This document shows positions 48,465 to 56,682 of a stretch of 58,134 nucleotides of DNA, piece by piece. The notes beneath the pieces were generated by a model. That model was given only the letters and a program-made list of their open reading frames with translations, made no database searches and was not told where the DNA came from. The DNA is taken from contig UQYD01000009.1 of assembly GCA_900545305.1 (NCBI GenBank), forward strand, positions 1 through 58,134, read 5' to 3'. Origin of the DNA: an uncultured Eubacterium sp. (lineage in GTDB: Bacteria; Bacillota; Clostridia; Lachnospirales; CAG-274). Positions within the stretch are counted from its first letter, which is position 1; each line of letters begins with the position of its first letter. The position numbers and the translations under genes are program-made.

Positions 48465-50540
48465 ATGAAATTTGAAATTAAGCATGAAATTAAAGGTCGT
48501 ATGCGTGTTCGTATGCACCAAAAAAGAATGACTTGTAGAGAGGCAGATATACTTCTTTTTTATCTCAGTTCTCAAAGACATATTACAGGTGTTAAGGTAA
48601 GAGAAATTAACTGTGATGCTACAATTAATTATGTTGGAAGCAGACAGGAAGTTATAAATGCTCTACAAAAGTTTAAATATGAAACTGCTGGAGTTCCTGA
48701 GAATTTTCTTGAAAACTCAGGCAGAGAATTAAATGAACATTATAAGGAACAGCTTATAAATAAGGTTGTTATCAGAGGACTTAATCTCCTTTTTGTTCCT
48801 AAGCCTATTCAGGCAATAATTGCACTTTGGAAATCAGCAAAGTATATTTGCAAAGGTGCAAAGATATTGTTAAAGGGTAAAATACAGGTTGAAGTATTAG
48901 ATGCAACTGCTATAGGTGTATCAGTATTGAGAAATGATACATCAACAGCAAGCTCTATAATGTTCTTGTTAAGCATAGGCGAACTTCTTGAAGAATGGAC
49001 ACATAAAAAGTCTGTTGATGATTTAGCAAGAAGTATGTCATTAAACGTAAGCAAGGTTTGGAAGAAAGTTGAAAATACTGAACAGCTTGTATCCTGTGAT
49101 GATATTAAACTTAATGATGAAGTTGTAGTCCATGTTGGTAATGTAATACCTTTTGATGGTGAAGTTATTGACGGTGAAGCTATGGTAAATCAGGCATCGT
49201 TGACAGGTGAGTCTGTACCTGTAAGAAAACATAAGGAAAGCTATGTATATGCAGGTGCTGTAGTTGAAGAAGGCGAATTAACTGTAAAGGTTAAGGCTAT
49301 TGGTGGTTCAAGTAAGTTTGAAAAGATAGTTACAATGATTGAAGAGTCAGAAAAACTTAAATCTTCTTTGGAAAGTAAAGCTGAAAGAATAGCCGATAAG
49401 TTAGTGCCTTATACTTTACTTGGTACAGGTGCTGTATATCTTTTTACAAGAAATGTTACAAGAGCTTTATCTGTGCTTATGGTTGATTTCTCTTGTGCAT
49501 TGAAATTAGCTATGCCTATTTCTGTACTTTCTGCTATAAGAGAGGCAGGTTTATACAATATTACTGTAAAGGGTGGTAAGTATCTTGAGGCTGTTGCAGA
49601 GGCTGATACAATAGTATTTGATAAAACAGGTACATTGACAAAGGCTAAACCAACAGTTGTAGATGTAATACCATTTAATGACTTTAGTGCAAATGAACTT
49701 TTAAGAATTGCAGCTTGTCTTGAGGAACATTTCCCTCATTCTATGGCTAAGGCAGTTGTAGATAAGGCTAAGGAATTAAAACTTACTCATGAGGAAATGC
49801 ACTCTAAGGTAGATTATATTGTTGCCCATGGTATTTCTACGAAGATAAATGATAAAAAGGTTATTATTGGTAGTCACCACTTTGTATTCGAAGATGAAAA
49901 GTGTACTATACCGGAAGATAAAAAGGATGTATTTGCAAATCTTAAGCCAGAGTATTCACACCTTTATATGGCTATTGAAAATGAACTTGCAGCAGTTATT
50001 TGTATTGAAGACCCTGTAAGAGAAGAAGCCAAGGGTGTTGTAAATGCTCTTAAAAAATCTGGCATATCTAAGGTTGTTATGATGACTGGTGATAGTGAAA
50101 GAACTGCAAAGGCTATAGCTGAAAAGGTTGGTGTAGATGAATACTATTCAGAAGTTCTTCCAGAAGATAAAGCAAAGTTTGTTGAAATGGAAAAGGCAAA
50201 GGGTAGAAAGGTAATAATGATAGGCGATGGTATTAACGATTCTCCTGCACTTTCTGCTGCTAATGCTGGTATAGCTATAAGTGATGGTGCTGAAATAGCA
50301 AGAGAAATTGCTGATATTACAATCGGTGCTGATGATTTATATGAAATAGTTACATTAAAGGCTATCAGTAATAGTCTTATGAAACGAATTAATAAGAACT
50401 ACAGAACTATTGTAGCATTTAATTCTGCACTTATTTTCCTCGGTGTTGCCGGTATAATTCAGCCTACAACATCAGCTATGCTCCATAATACTTCTACTTT
50501 GGCAATAAGCCTTAGAAGTATGCAAAACTTAATTAAATAA
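48465..50540 (+). CDS. P1B-type-like heavy-metal P-type ATPase with SCA(LK) motif
   Basis: It has 691 residues. N-terminal HMA-like region without CXXC (about 1-68); A domain with LTGESVP; phosphorylation motif DKTGT (D386); GDGINDSPAL hinge; HP-region EEHFPHSMAKAV. The transport motif before the P domain reads DFSCALKLAMP (S343-C344-A345) where copper/zinc pumps have CPC or SPC. The pump therefore belongs to a minor P1B-like group whose metal is not assignable by eye. It lies next to the feo operon. Confidence 0.85.
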   Translation: MKFEIKHEIKGRMRVRMHQKRMTCREADILLFYLSSQRHITGVKVREINCDATINYVGSRQEVINALQKFKYETAGVPENFLENSGRELNEHYKEQLINKVVIRGLNLLFVPKPIQAIIALWKSAKYICKGAKILLKGKIQVEVLDATAIGVSVLRNDTSTASSIMFLLSIGELLEEWTHKKSVDDLARSMSLNVSKVWKKVENTEQLVSCDDIKLNDEVVVHVGNVIPFDGEVIDGEAMVNQASLTGESVPVRKHKESYVYAGAVVEEGELTVKVKAIGGSSKFEKIVTMIEESEKLKSSLESKAERIADKLVPYTLLGTGAVYLFTRNVTRALSVLMVDFSCALKLAMPISVLSAIREAGLYNITVKGGKYLEAVAEADTIVFDKTGTLTKAKPTVVDVIPFNDFSANELLRIAACLEEHFPHSMAKAVVDKAKELKLTHEEMHSKVDYIVAHGISTKINDKKVIIGSHHFVFEDEKCTIPEDKKDVFANLKPEYSHLYMAIENELAAVICIEDPVREEAKGVVNALKKSGISKVVMMTGDSERTAKAIAEKVGVDEYYSEVLPEDKAKFVEMEKAKGRKVIMIGDGINDSPALSAANAGIAISDGAEIAREIADITIGADDLYEIVTLKAISNSLMKRINKNYRTIVAFNSALIFLGVAGIIQPTTSAMLHNTSTLAISLRSMQNLIK

Positions 50541-50555
50541 TTATTTTAATTTTTT

Positions 50556-50587
50556 AAAGGGGTACTTTATTAAGTACCTCTTTTTTT
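50556..50587 (+). terminator. Terminator after the P-type ATPase gene
   Basis: GGGGTACTT and AAGTACCTC pair across a 4-base loop, extended by A/T pairs, with T7 after. Confidence 0.9.
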
Positions 50588-50623
50588 GTAAGTATGATAT
50601 AATAAGTGAAAAGAGGTGAAAAT

Positions 50624-51523
50624 ATGACATTACAACAATTAAAGTATGTTATTACAGTTGCTGAAAAAGGAACTGTAAGTGAGGCGGCAAAGACACTTTT
50701 TATTTCTCAACCTAGCCTTACAAATGCTATAAAAGAACTTGAAAATGAGTTGCAAATTGAAATATTTATTCGTACAAATAAAGGTGTTATAGTGTCTAAT
50801 GAGGGTGAAGAATTTTTAGGCTATGCTAGACAAATTATAGAGCAAACTCAGTTATTAGAAGATAAATATATTAACCATAAAAATCATAAACAGAAATTTA
50901 GTGTTTCTAGCCAGCATTATTCTTTTGTTGTAAATGCTTTTGTAGATGTAGTAAAGAAGTATGGATATAGTAATTATGACTTTACGTTAAGAGAAACACA
51001 GACTAATGAAATCATAAGTGATGTAAGTTCTTTAAAAAGTGAAGTAGGGGTATTATACCTTTCAAGTGAAAATAAAAGTGTTATAAATAAATTGCTTAAG
51101 GAAAATAATTTGAATTTTGAAGAAATTATGGAAGCTGAACCTCACGTTTTTATTAGTTATAGACACCCTTTAGCTGAAAAGAAAATTGTTAATTTAGATG
51201 ATTTATCACCTTATCCATATTTATCTTTTGAACAGGGACAATATAACTCTTTCTATTTTTATGAAGAAATATTGGGAAGTATGGAAAGAGAAAAGTCTAT
51301 AAAAGTTAGAGATAGAGCAACACTATTTAATTTGGTTGTCGGCTTAAATGGCTATACAATAAGCTCTGGTATTATAGATAAGGAATTAAATGGGGAGCAA
51401 ATTATAGCACGAAAATTAAATGTAAAAGAAAATATGAAAATAGGTATTGTAACTCACAAAAATGTCAGTTTAAGCAAGTTGGCAAGAGAGTATATAGAGT
51501 CTATTAAGAAATATATGGTATAG
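50624..51523 (+). CDS. LysR-family transcriptional regulator
   Basis: It has 299 residues: N-terminal winged HTH (MTLQQLKYVITVAEKGTVSE, then SQPSLTNAIKELE, residues 1-62), coiled linker, and two-lobed effector domain (about 95-295). ATG 50624 follows AAGAGGTGAA; an upstream in-frame start at 50606 lacks an SD. It is monocistronic and not divergent from an obvious target, so its regulon cannot be read from context. Confidence 0.93.
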   Translation: MTLQQLKYVITVAEKGTVSEAAKTLFISQPSLTNAIKELENELQIEIFIRTNKGVIVSNEGEEFLGYARQIIEQTQLLEDKYINHKNHKQKFSVSSQHYSFVVNAFVDVVKKYGYSNYDFTLRETQTNEIISDVSSLKSEVGVLYLSSENKSVINKLLKENNLNFEEIMEAEPHVFISYRHPLAEKKIVNLDDLSPYPYLSFEQGQYNSFYFYEEILGSMEREKSIKVRDRATLFNLVVGLNGYTISSGIIDKELNGEQIIARKLNVKENMKIGIVTHKNVSLSKLAREYIESIKKYMV

Positions 51524-51524
51524 A

Positions 51525-51566
51525 AAAAGCCTTAAAATTTATGTATGACTAAATTTTAAGGCTTTT
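51525..51566. terminator. Bidirectional terminator, LysR / MATE genes
   Basis: AAAAGCCTTAAAATTTA pairs with TAAATTTTAAGGCTTTT (17 bp) over TGTATGAC, with A/T-tracts at both ends. Confidence 0.92.
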
Positions 51567-51578
51567 AGAATAAATGTT

Positions 51579-52922
51579 TTATAAGAGAGTATTTAATCTG
51601 TTTTTTTCTTTTATAATCAAATATATAGATAATATAGTAGAAATTAAATCGCTAATAGGCTGAGCAAAAAAGATACCGTTTATTTTAAATAACATAGGTA
51701 AGATATAAATAAATGGGATTAAAAATATTACCTGTCTTAAAATTGTTATCAATATAGAAGGTACAGGTCTGTTTACTGATTGAAAAAATGTTGTGGCTAA
51801 CATTACAAAACCTAGTACAGGAGTAATGCAGAAATTTATTCTTAAACCTGTAATTCCTATTTTAAACATTTCTTCTGTTTCACCAAATGCAGCAAGTATT
51901 TGATGTGGGAAAAATAACACTATCAACCAAATAAGACAGGTAAGTCCTACAGAAAATAAAGTTGCTTTATAAAATGTTGACATTACTCTTTTGTAATTAC
52001 CAGAACCGAAGTTATTGCCAATAATAGGTTGAATACCTTGACTAATGCCACTAGCCGGCATAATTACAAATGTCATAATACTGGAAATAACTGCATAGAC
52101 ACTAATTGCTATATCTCCACCATATTTTCCTAGCTGACTATTGTATACAAGGCTAATAAATCCCATTGCCATTTGTGCAACCCAAAAGGCAAATCCACAA
52201 GAAATAATTTTTACACATAAAGATTTTTCTAAATGAAAGATTTTTTTAGAAATGTGAACTTGAGTGTGATTTCCAAATACTAGATATGTACCTAAAATAG
52301 AAGAAAAAATTTGTCCAACAACTGTAGCTATTGCTGCACCTACAACACCCCAATTAAAAACTATAATAAAAATGGCATCCAAGATAATATTAGTGATTGC
52401 TCCGATACCGGTTACGCACATACCAAGTATGGGTTTTCCAGATACACGAACAAAATCACAAAATAATTGAGATAAACCTTGAAATATACAACCTAAAGCT
52501 ACAATTCTATAATATAAAATTGCATATGGATAGGCAGTTTCTGTAACACCAAATATTTTTAAAAGGGGATTTGCAAATAATAATAAGACTATACTAAGAA
52601 ATATTTCAAACATACAAACAAGTACCATTGCATTACCAAAAGACTTGTTCATTTTGTCTGATTCATTTTGACCAGAAAATAGGCTGAAAAATGTAGAACC
52701 ACCGGCACTACACATTAAGCCAAAAGCCATCATCATATATGACAGGGGAAAGCATACAGATAGTCCTGCTAATGCAGATGTTCCAACAAAGTTACCTACA
52801 AATATTCGGTCTACAATATTATATACGGCGGTTATTAGTAGTGAAATAGCTGCTGGAATTGAAAATTTTAAAATCATTGGAAATAACTTTCCGTTTAAAT
52901 AATCGACACCTTTTGAATTCAT
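51579..52922 (-). CDS. MATE-family multidrug efflux protein
   Basis: It has 447 residues, twelve predicted membrane helices in two six-helix halves, as in MATE exporters (VYNIVDRIFVGNFVGTSALAGLS in half 1; ISQGIQPIIGNNFGSGNYKRV in half 2). It is probably a cation-driven exporter of toxic compounds. The ATG follows AAGGAG. A MarR regulator lies 76 bases upstream on the same strand, and the gap holds the same operator as the marR promoter. Confidence 0.92.
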   Translation of the reverse strand: MNSKGVDYLNGKLFPMILKFSIPAAISLLITAVYNIVDRIFVGNFVGTSALAGLSVCFPLSYMMMAFGLMCSAGGSTFFSLFSGQNESDKMNKSFGNAMVLVCMFEIFLSIVLLLFANPLLKIFGVTETAYPYAILYYRIVALGCIFQGLSQLFCDFVRVSGKPILGMCVTGIGAITNIILDAIFIIVFNWGVVGAAIATVVGQIFSSILGTYLVFGNHTQVHISKKIFHLEKSLCVKIISCGFAFWVAQMAMGFISLVYNSQLGKYGGDIAISVYAVISSIMTFVIMPASGISQGIQPIIGNNFGSGNYKRVMSTFYKATLFSVGLTCLIWLIVLFFPHQILAAFGETEEMFKIGITGLRINFCITPVLGFVMLATTFFQSVNRPVPSILITILRQVIFLIPFIYILPMLFKINGIFFAQPISDLISTILSIYLIIKEKNRLNTLL

Positions 52923-52939
52923 TTTATATTCTCCTTTTC

Positions 52940-52957
52940 TTTAGTTTACTAAGTATT
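52940..52957 (-). promoter_or_regulatory. Operator copy between marR-like gene and MATE gene
   Basis: TTTAGTTTACTAAGTA contains TTAGT-TT-ACTAA, a near copy of the 18-base palindrome found before the MarR gene. Confidence 0.6.
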
Positions 52958-52998
52958 TGTTGTAAAGAATAGCTACCTTAAATGGTAGCGTAATAACT

Positions 52999-53421
52999 TT
53001 AAGAAATATTGTTGAGCATTTTTTCTACTACTTTAAAAAATATGTCCATATCACTTTCTGAAATGTCCGTTGTTAATTCGTCTTCTAATTGAGTTATATC
53101 TGACATTACAATATCCTTATATTGTAGAGCTTTTTCTGTGACAACTATTTTTTTCATTCTCCCATCATTTGGTAGAGATTCTCTGAAGATTAATCCGTTT
53201 TCCTCCATTTTCTTTAAAAGGGCAGTTGCTGTAGGTGGGCGAAGACTGTATTCTTCTTCAATGTCTTTTTGAAAAACATCTTCAGTTTGTGCTAGTAGAA
53301 AGTGCAATACTCGACCTTGAGAACCACTAAAACTTTCCTTAGTAGAAAAAGCATCCATTTTTCGTCTTATTTTATTGGATAATTTACTTATATCGTGACC
53401 GGCATATTTAATATAATTCAT
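52999..53421 (-). CDS. MarR-family transcriptional regulator
   Basis: A 140-residue winged-helix dimeric repressor: helices flank a DNA-binding core (SGSQGRVLHFLLAQ; FQKDIEEEYSLRPPTATALLKKMEENGLI) and wing (PNDGRMKKIVVTEKA). It likely represses itself and the MATE pump and is released by small phenolic or drug ligands, as is usual for the family. SD GGAGGAG. Pump and regulator form one locus. Confidence 0.9.
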   Translation of the reverse strand: MNYIKYAGHDISKLSNKIRRKMDAFSTKESFSGSQGRVLHFLLAQTEDVFQKDIEEEYSLRPPTATALLKKMEENGLIFRESLPNDGRMKKIVVTEKALQYKDIVMSDITQLEDELTTDISESDMDIFFKVVEKMLNNIS

Positions 53422-53433
53422 AGCTCCTCCAAT

Positions 53434-53451
53434 TACTTAGTAAACTAAGTA
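53434..53451 (-). promoter_or_regulatory. MarR operator at its own promoter
   Basis: TACTTAGT-AA-ACTAAGTA, perfect 8-base arms, sits about 13 bases upstream of the marR-like start. The same core recurs upstream of the MATE gene. Confidence 0.75.
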
Positions 53452-53512
53452 TAATGAATTCTAGTGCAAATGTCAATAACTGTTTTGTAATATAAAATAA
53501 ATTAATAATTAC

Positions 53513-53556
53513 AAAAAAAGCCTTGAAACCTGCTAAAAGCAAATCTCAAGACTTTA
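53513..53556 (-). terminator. Terminator of the tRNA pair
   Basis: Minus strand: AAAGTCTTGA pairs with TCAAGGCTTT (one G-T) and is followed by a T-run. It ends the tRNA transcript before the marR-like promoter. Confidence 0.8.
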
Positions 53557-53563
53557 AAGTTAG

Positions 53564-53637
53564 TAGCGAGAGGGGGATTCGAACCCTCGACACCGCGGGT
53601 ATGAACCGCGTGCTCTAGCCAACTGAGCTATCTCGCC
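53564..53637 (-). tRNA. tRNA-Met (CAT), elongator type
   Basis: It reads GGCGAGATAGCTCAGTTGGC on the minus strand, with anticodon loop TTCATAC between CGCGG/CCGCG arms, T-arm GGTTCGAATCC and acceptor stem pairing (first pair G-T). An initiator would need the C1-A72 mismatch and three G-C pairs in the anticodon stem; the acceptor here pairs, so elongator is preferred. The tRNA-Ile2 with a modified CAT anticodon cannot be fully excluded. CCA is not encoded. Confidence 0.9.
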
Positions 53638-53642
53638 ATGGA

Positions 53643-53715
53643 TGGGAACAACAGGGCTCGAACCTGTGACCCCCTGCTTGTAAGGCAGATGCTCTCCCAG
53701 CTGAGCTATGCTCCC
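53643..53715 (-). tRNA. tRNA-Val (TAC)
   Basis: It reads GGGAGCATAGCTCAGCTGGG on the minus strand, with anticodon loop TTACAAG, T-arm GGTTCGAGCCC and acceptor pairs GGGAGCA/TGTTCCC (one G-T). CCA is not encoded. It is 5 bases upstream of tRNA-Met in the same transcript. Confidence 0.95.
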
Positions 53716-53796
53716 ATGACATAAAAGATTTAAAAGATAACTGGAATACTCTTTTAATCTGTTGTCTTCGTTGTTTCAACCCTGAAGACAAGAATT

Positions 53797-53825
53797 ATTA
53801 TAACAGCAAGTGGGCATAATGTCAA
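53797..53825 (-). promoter_or_regulatory. Consensus promoter of the tRNA pair
   Basis: Minus strand TTGACA - 17 - TATAAT, perfect at both hexamers. The leader to the first tRNA is about 75 bases and contains GTCTTC/GAAGAC (around 53765-53790). Confidence 0.9.
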
Positions 53826-53998
53826 GCATTTTTTTTAATTTTTTTAAACTTTTTTTTGAAGCTGATTTTTTCAGTATTTATGAGGGTTTGAGAGGTGTTT
53901 GAAAATTGTCTATAAAAATATTCTAAAAATTTTTTTGAAAATATTTTAGAAAAATATTGAATTTATGTATTAAGAAAAGGGTCTATAAAATAATAACA

Positions 53999-54027
53999 TT
54001 GAAATAAATAGTTTGCTATGTTACACT
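53999..54027 (+). promoter_or_regulatory. Promoter of the GGDEF gene
   Basis: TTGAAA - 17 bases - TACACT, about 25 bases before the start. The preceding stretch 53826-53998 is AT-rich and nothing else is seen in it. Confidence 0.6.
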
Positions 54028-54052
54028 GAAAGTTAGAGAGGGATGATAATGG

Positions 54053-55183
54053 GTGATAAAAACTGGCAATTTAGAAATATCAATATTTGAATTTATTGTT
54101 ATGACAATAGTTCTGTATAATCAAATAATGTATATACCCCAAAATTCGAAATACAAGAGAGTTGTTGTAGAATTATCCACATCACTTTCTTTAATGATTT
54201 TTGGTAATGGTGTTTTATCTTGTGTTAATGGAACTAATTTTTTTGGAAGTTATTATATTAATTATGTTTTTACTGTAATATATTTTTTATTAAATGGTCT
54301 TGTGCCTCTGTTGTGGTTTAAATATATGTATATTTTCTATGATACATCTCCTAAAAAATCTATTTCGCAGATTACGGCAATTCCTTATTTATTGTATTTG
54401 ATACTAATTTTTATAAATTGTTTTACTGATATACTTTTTAGTATAAACAGCAATAATCAATACCAAAGGGAAGATGGCTTTTGGTTAATTGTAATTTTAA
54501 ATATGACATACATATTGGCCTCTGTTGTAGTTATAATTTTAGCGATAACAAGAAATAGAGGTTTTAGAAGTGAAGGTAAGCATATACTTTCAGGAATGTT
54601 GTTAGTAGCTCTAGGTATCGTATTGCAACTTTATTTTTGGGAAGATAGTTTTATACTTTTAACTTTTTTATTGTTTATGCTTATTGTATTTTTGCGTTTT
54701 CAAAATTTGGAGATGCTTGTAGACCCTTTAACAGGTTTGGGAAACAGAAGAAGAATGCAGTTGTATATAGATAAACTTAGCAGAAAGAGAAAAGGTGAAT
54801 TTTCAGCAATAGTATTTGACATAGATGATTTTAAGGATATAAATGATTTATATGGTCATATTTATGGAGATAGAGTTTTAATCGTCATTTCGAAAATATT
54901 AGAAAAGTCTGCCGGAAATAAAAAGATTACTTGTATAAGATATGGTGGAGATGAATTTATTGTTATAACACCTAAAGAAGAAGTAAATGAGTTTATAGCA
55001 AAATTTAAGAAATTACTGAGTGAATTTAATGACCATAAAGAATTTCCAAGTAAAATAGATGTCAGTATTGGTGTTTCAGAATTTACTGTGAATAGTGAAA
55101 TAAATATGGAATATATAATAAACACAGCTGATAAACTTATGTACGAAAAGAAAAAATTAAAGAAAAGAAATTCAAACAAGTAA
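54053..55183 (+). CDS. Membrane diguanylate cyclase (GGDEF)
   Basis: It has 376 residues: about six or seven membrane helices (residues 10-205), then a GGDEF domain with Mg-site FDIDDFKDIND and the intact active loop YGGDEF. It makes c-di-GMP if active; an RxxD inhibitory site just upstream was not seen. The start is the GTG at 54053. An ATG at 54049 is better placed for the SD GAGAGGG but is in another frame and stops after 13 codons, so the N-terminus is uncertain. Confidence 0.9.
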   Translation: MIKTGNLEISIFEFIVMTIVLYNQIMYIPQNSKYKRVVVELSTSLSLMIFGNGVLSCVNGTNFFGSYYINYVFTVIYFLLNGLVPLLWFKYMYIFYDTSPKKSISQITAIPYLLYLILIFINCFTDILFSINSNNQYQREDGFWLIVILNMTYILASVVVIILAITRNRGFRSEGKHILSGMLLVALGIVLQLYFWEDSFILLTFLLFMLIVFLRFQNLEMLVDPLTGLGNRRRMQLYIDKLSRKRKGEFSAIVFDIDDFKDINDLYGHIYGDRVLIVISKILEKSAGNKKITCIRYGGDEFIVITPKEEVNEFIAKFKKLLSEFNDHKEFPSKIDVSIGVSEFTVNSEINMEYIINTADKLMYEKKKLKKRNSNK

Positions 55184-55195
55184 CCGTTTTATTAC

Positions 55196-55245
55196 CCTAC
55201 CATTAAAGGTTAGACTTATAAGTCTGATGTTTATGGTAGGTTTTT
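55196..55245 (+). terminator. Terminator after the GGDEF gene
   Basis: CCTACCAT pairs with ATGGTAGG around an inner GACTTATAAGTC hairpin, then T5. Confidence 0.85.
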
Positions 55246-55332
55246 CAGTATAATTTTAATGTAAAAAAATACATATAATAGGAAAGTAATATTTAAATGA
55301 GAAAAAATTTTTGAAAAAATTGAAAATAGGAC

Positions 55333-55361
55333 TTGACAAAATGGGATAATAATACTATAAT
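55333..55361 (+). promoter_or_regulatory. Consensus promoter of the cysK leader
   Basis: TTGACA - 17 bases - TATAAT. The predicted transcript starts near 55368 and contains the leader ORF before cysK. A weaker TTGACG/TATAAA pair around 55473-55500 could be a second promoter. Confidence 0.9.
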
Positions 55362-55402
55362 CCTATATATCAAGTAGGAAATATATGAAAAGAGGCGTAT
55401 AA

Positions 55403-55456
55403 ATGAAAAATAGATTTTTTAAAGCTTCCGGAATAACTGACAGATGTTGCAATTAA
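55403..55456 (+). CDS. Putative cysteine-responsive leader peptide
   Basis: ATG with SD AAGAGGCG encodes MKNRFFKASGITDRCCN followed by TAA. Two consecutive Cys codons (TGT TGC, 55445-55450) sit just before the stop, 81 bases ahead of cysK, in a transcript started by a perfect promoter. The arrangement resembles amino-acid-sensing leader peptides, where scarcity of charged tRNA-Cys would stall the ribosome. The downstream gene makes cysteine, so the link is coherent. No clear terminator hairpin was seen, so the mode of control (attenuation, translational coupling or mRNA stability) is open. Confidence 0.6.
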   Translation: MKNRFFKASGITDRCCN

Positions 55457-55536
55457 TGTTTAAAGTGTTTTGACGTTGATTTAATATAAATATAAATGAG
55501 ATTTTAATATAAAAAGAAAGAAAAGAGGAAATTATT

Positions 55537-56466
55537 ATGAGTAAAATTTACAAGAGTACAGCAGATTTAATTGGTAACACACCTTTATTTGAATTAACTA
55601 ACATTGAAAAGGAATTAGGACTTGAAGCTAAGATTGTTGCTAAACTTGAATACTTCAATCCAGCAGGTAGTGTAAAGGATAGAATTGCTAAGGAAATTAT
55701 TGAACAGGCTGAAAAGGCTGGCAAGATTAAGCCAGGTGCAGTTCTTATTGAACCAACTTCTGGTAATACTGGTATCGGTATTGCATCTATTGCTGCTTCT
55801 AAGGGTTACAGAGCTATTTTAACAATGCCTGAAACAATGAGTGTTGAAAGAAGAAATATCTTAAAGGCATATGGTGCTGAAATCGTACTTACAGACGGTG
55901 CTAAGGGTATGAAGGGTGCTATTGCAAAGGCTGAAGAACTTGCAAAGGAAATTGAAAACAGCTTTATTCCTAGCCAGTTTGATAACCCAGCTAACCCAGA
56001 AGCTCACTTCAAGACTACTGGTCCTGAAATTTGGAACGATACAGACGGTAATGTAGATTACTTCATCGCTGGTGTAGGTACAGGTGGTACTCTTTCTGGT
56101 ACAGGTGAATACTTAAAGCAGCAGAACAAGAACATTAAGGTTGTTGCTGTTGAACCTGCAACTTCTCCAGTTATTAGCAAGGGTGTTGCTGGTCCACATA
56201 AAATTCAGGGTATTGGTGCTGGTTTCATTCCAAAGAACCTTCACGATGTTTATGATGAAGTTATTCCTGTTGAGAATGAAGATGCTTTCGAATATGGTAA
56301 ACTTATTTCAAGAAAAGAAGGTATCTTAGTAGGTATTTCTGCTGGTGCTGCTTTAAGAGCTGCTGTTGAAATTGCTAAGCGTCCAGAAAGTAAGGGTAAG
56401 ACTATTGTAGTTATTTTCCCTGATAGTGGTGACAGATACTACTCAACTCCTTTATTTACTGAATAA
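55537..56466 (+). CDS. cysK: Cysteine synthase (O-acetylserine sulfhydrylase)
   Basis: It makes cysteine from O-acetylserine and sulfide with PLP. It has 309 residues: PLP lysine K47 in NPAGSVKDR, phosphate-binding and substrate loop EPTSGNTGIG (72-81), GTGGT near residue 185, and the C-terminal PDSGDRYYST motif. The start is ATG behind AAGAGGAAATT. Codon choice resembles highly expressed genes. It is the only gene of its transcript apart from the leader peptide, and no T-box or SAM riboswitch was recognised upstream. Confidence 0.97.
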   Translation: MSKIYKSTADLIGNTPLFELTNIEKELGLEAKIVAKLEYFNPAGSVKDRIAKEIIEQAEKAGKIKPGAVLIEPTSGNTGIGIASIAASKGYRAILTMPETMSVERRNILKAYGAEIVLTDGAKGMKGAIAKAEELAKEIENSFIPSQFDNPANPEAHFKTTGPEIWNDTDGNVDYFIAGVGTGGTLSGTGEYLKQQNKNIKVVAVEPATSPVISKGVAGPHKIQGIGAGFIPKNLHDVYDEVIPVENEDAFEYGKLISRKEGILVGISAGAALRAAVEIAKRPESKGKTIVVIFPDSGDRYYSTPLFTE

Positions 56467-56502
56467 TATAAATTTATAAAAACTCATAATGTGCGATATA
56501 GG

Positions 56503-56538
56503 AAAGTCCTTCATACAACTTGTATGCAGGGCTTTTTT
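56503..56538 (+). terminator. Terminator after cysK
   Basis: AAAGTCCT-T-CATACA and TGTATG-C-AGGGCTTT form a long stem with a T/C mismatch and 3-base loop, followed by T6. Confidence 0.9.
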
Positions 56539-56682
56539 GTGTTACGTAATAAAAATGTTCTAAATTGTGCAAAATTGAAATAATATTGAGAAAAAATATT
56601 CCTTATTGATAAAAATATACAAATATATTATAATAATTGAGAGGGAATTATAATATTGTGTATATAGAAGGGAAGTGTATTA

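Noticed and set aside
55368..55536. T-box or SAM riboswitch before cysK
   Set aside because: No specifier or AGGGTGG-type T-box core and no SAM aptamer segments were visible; the leader is short and AT-rich.
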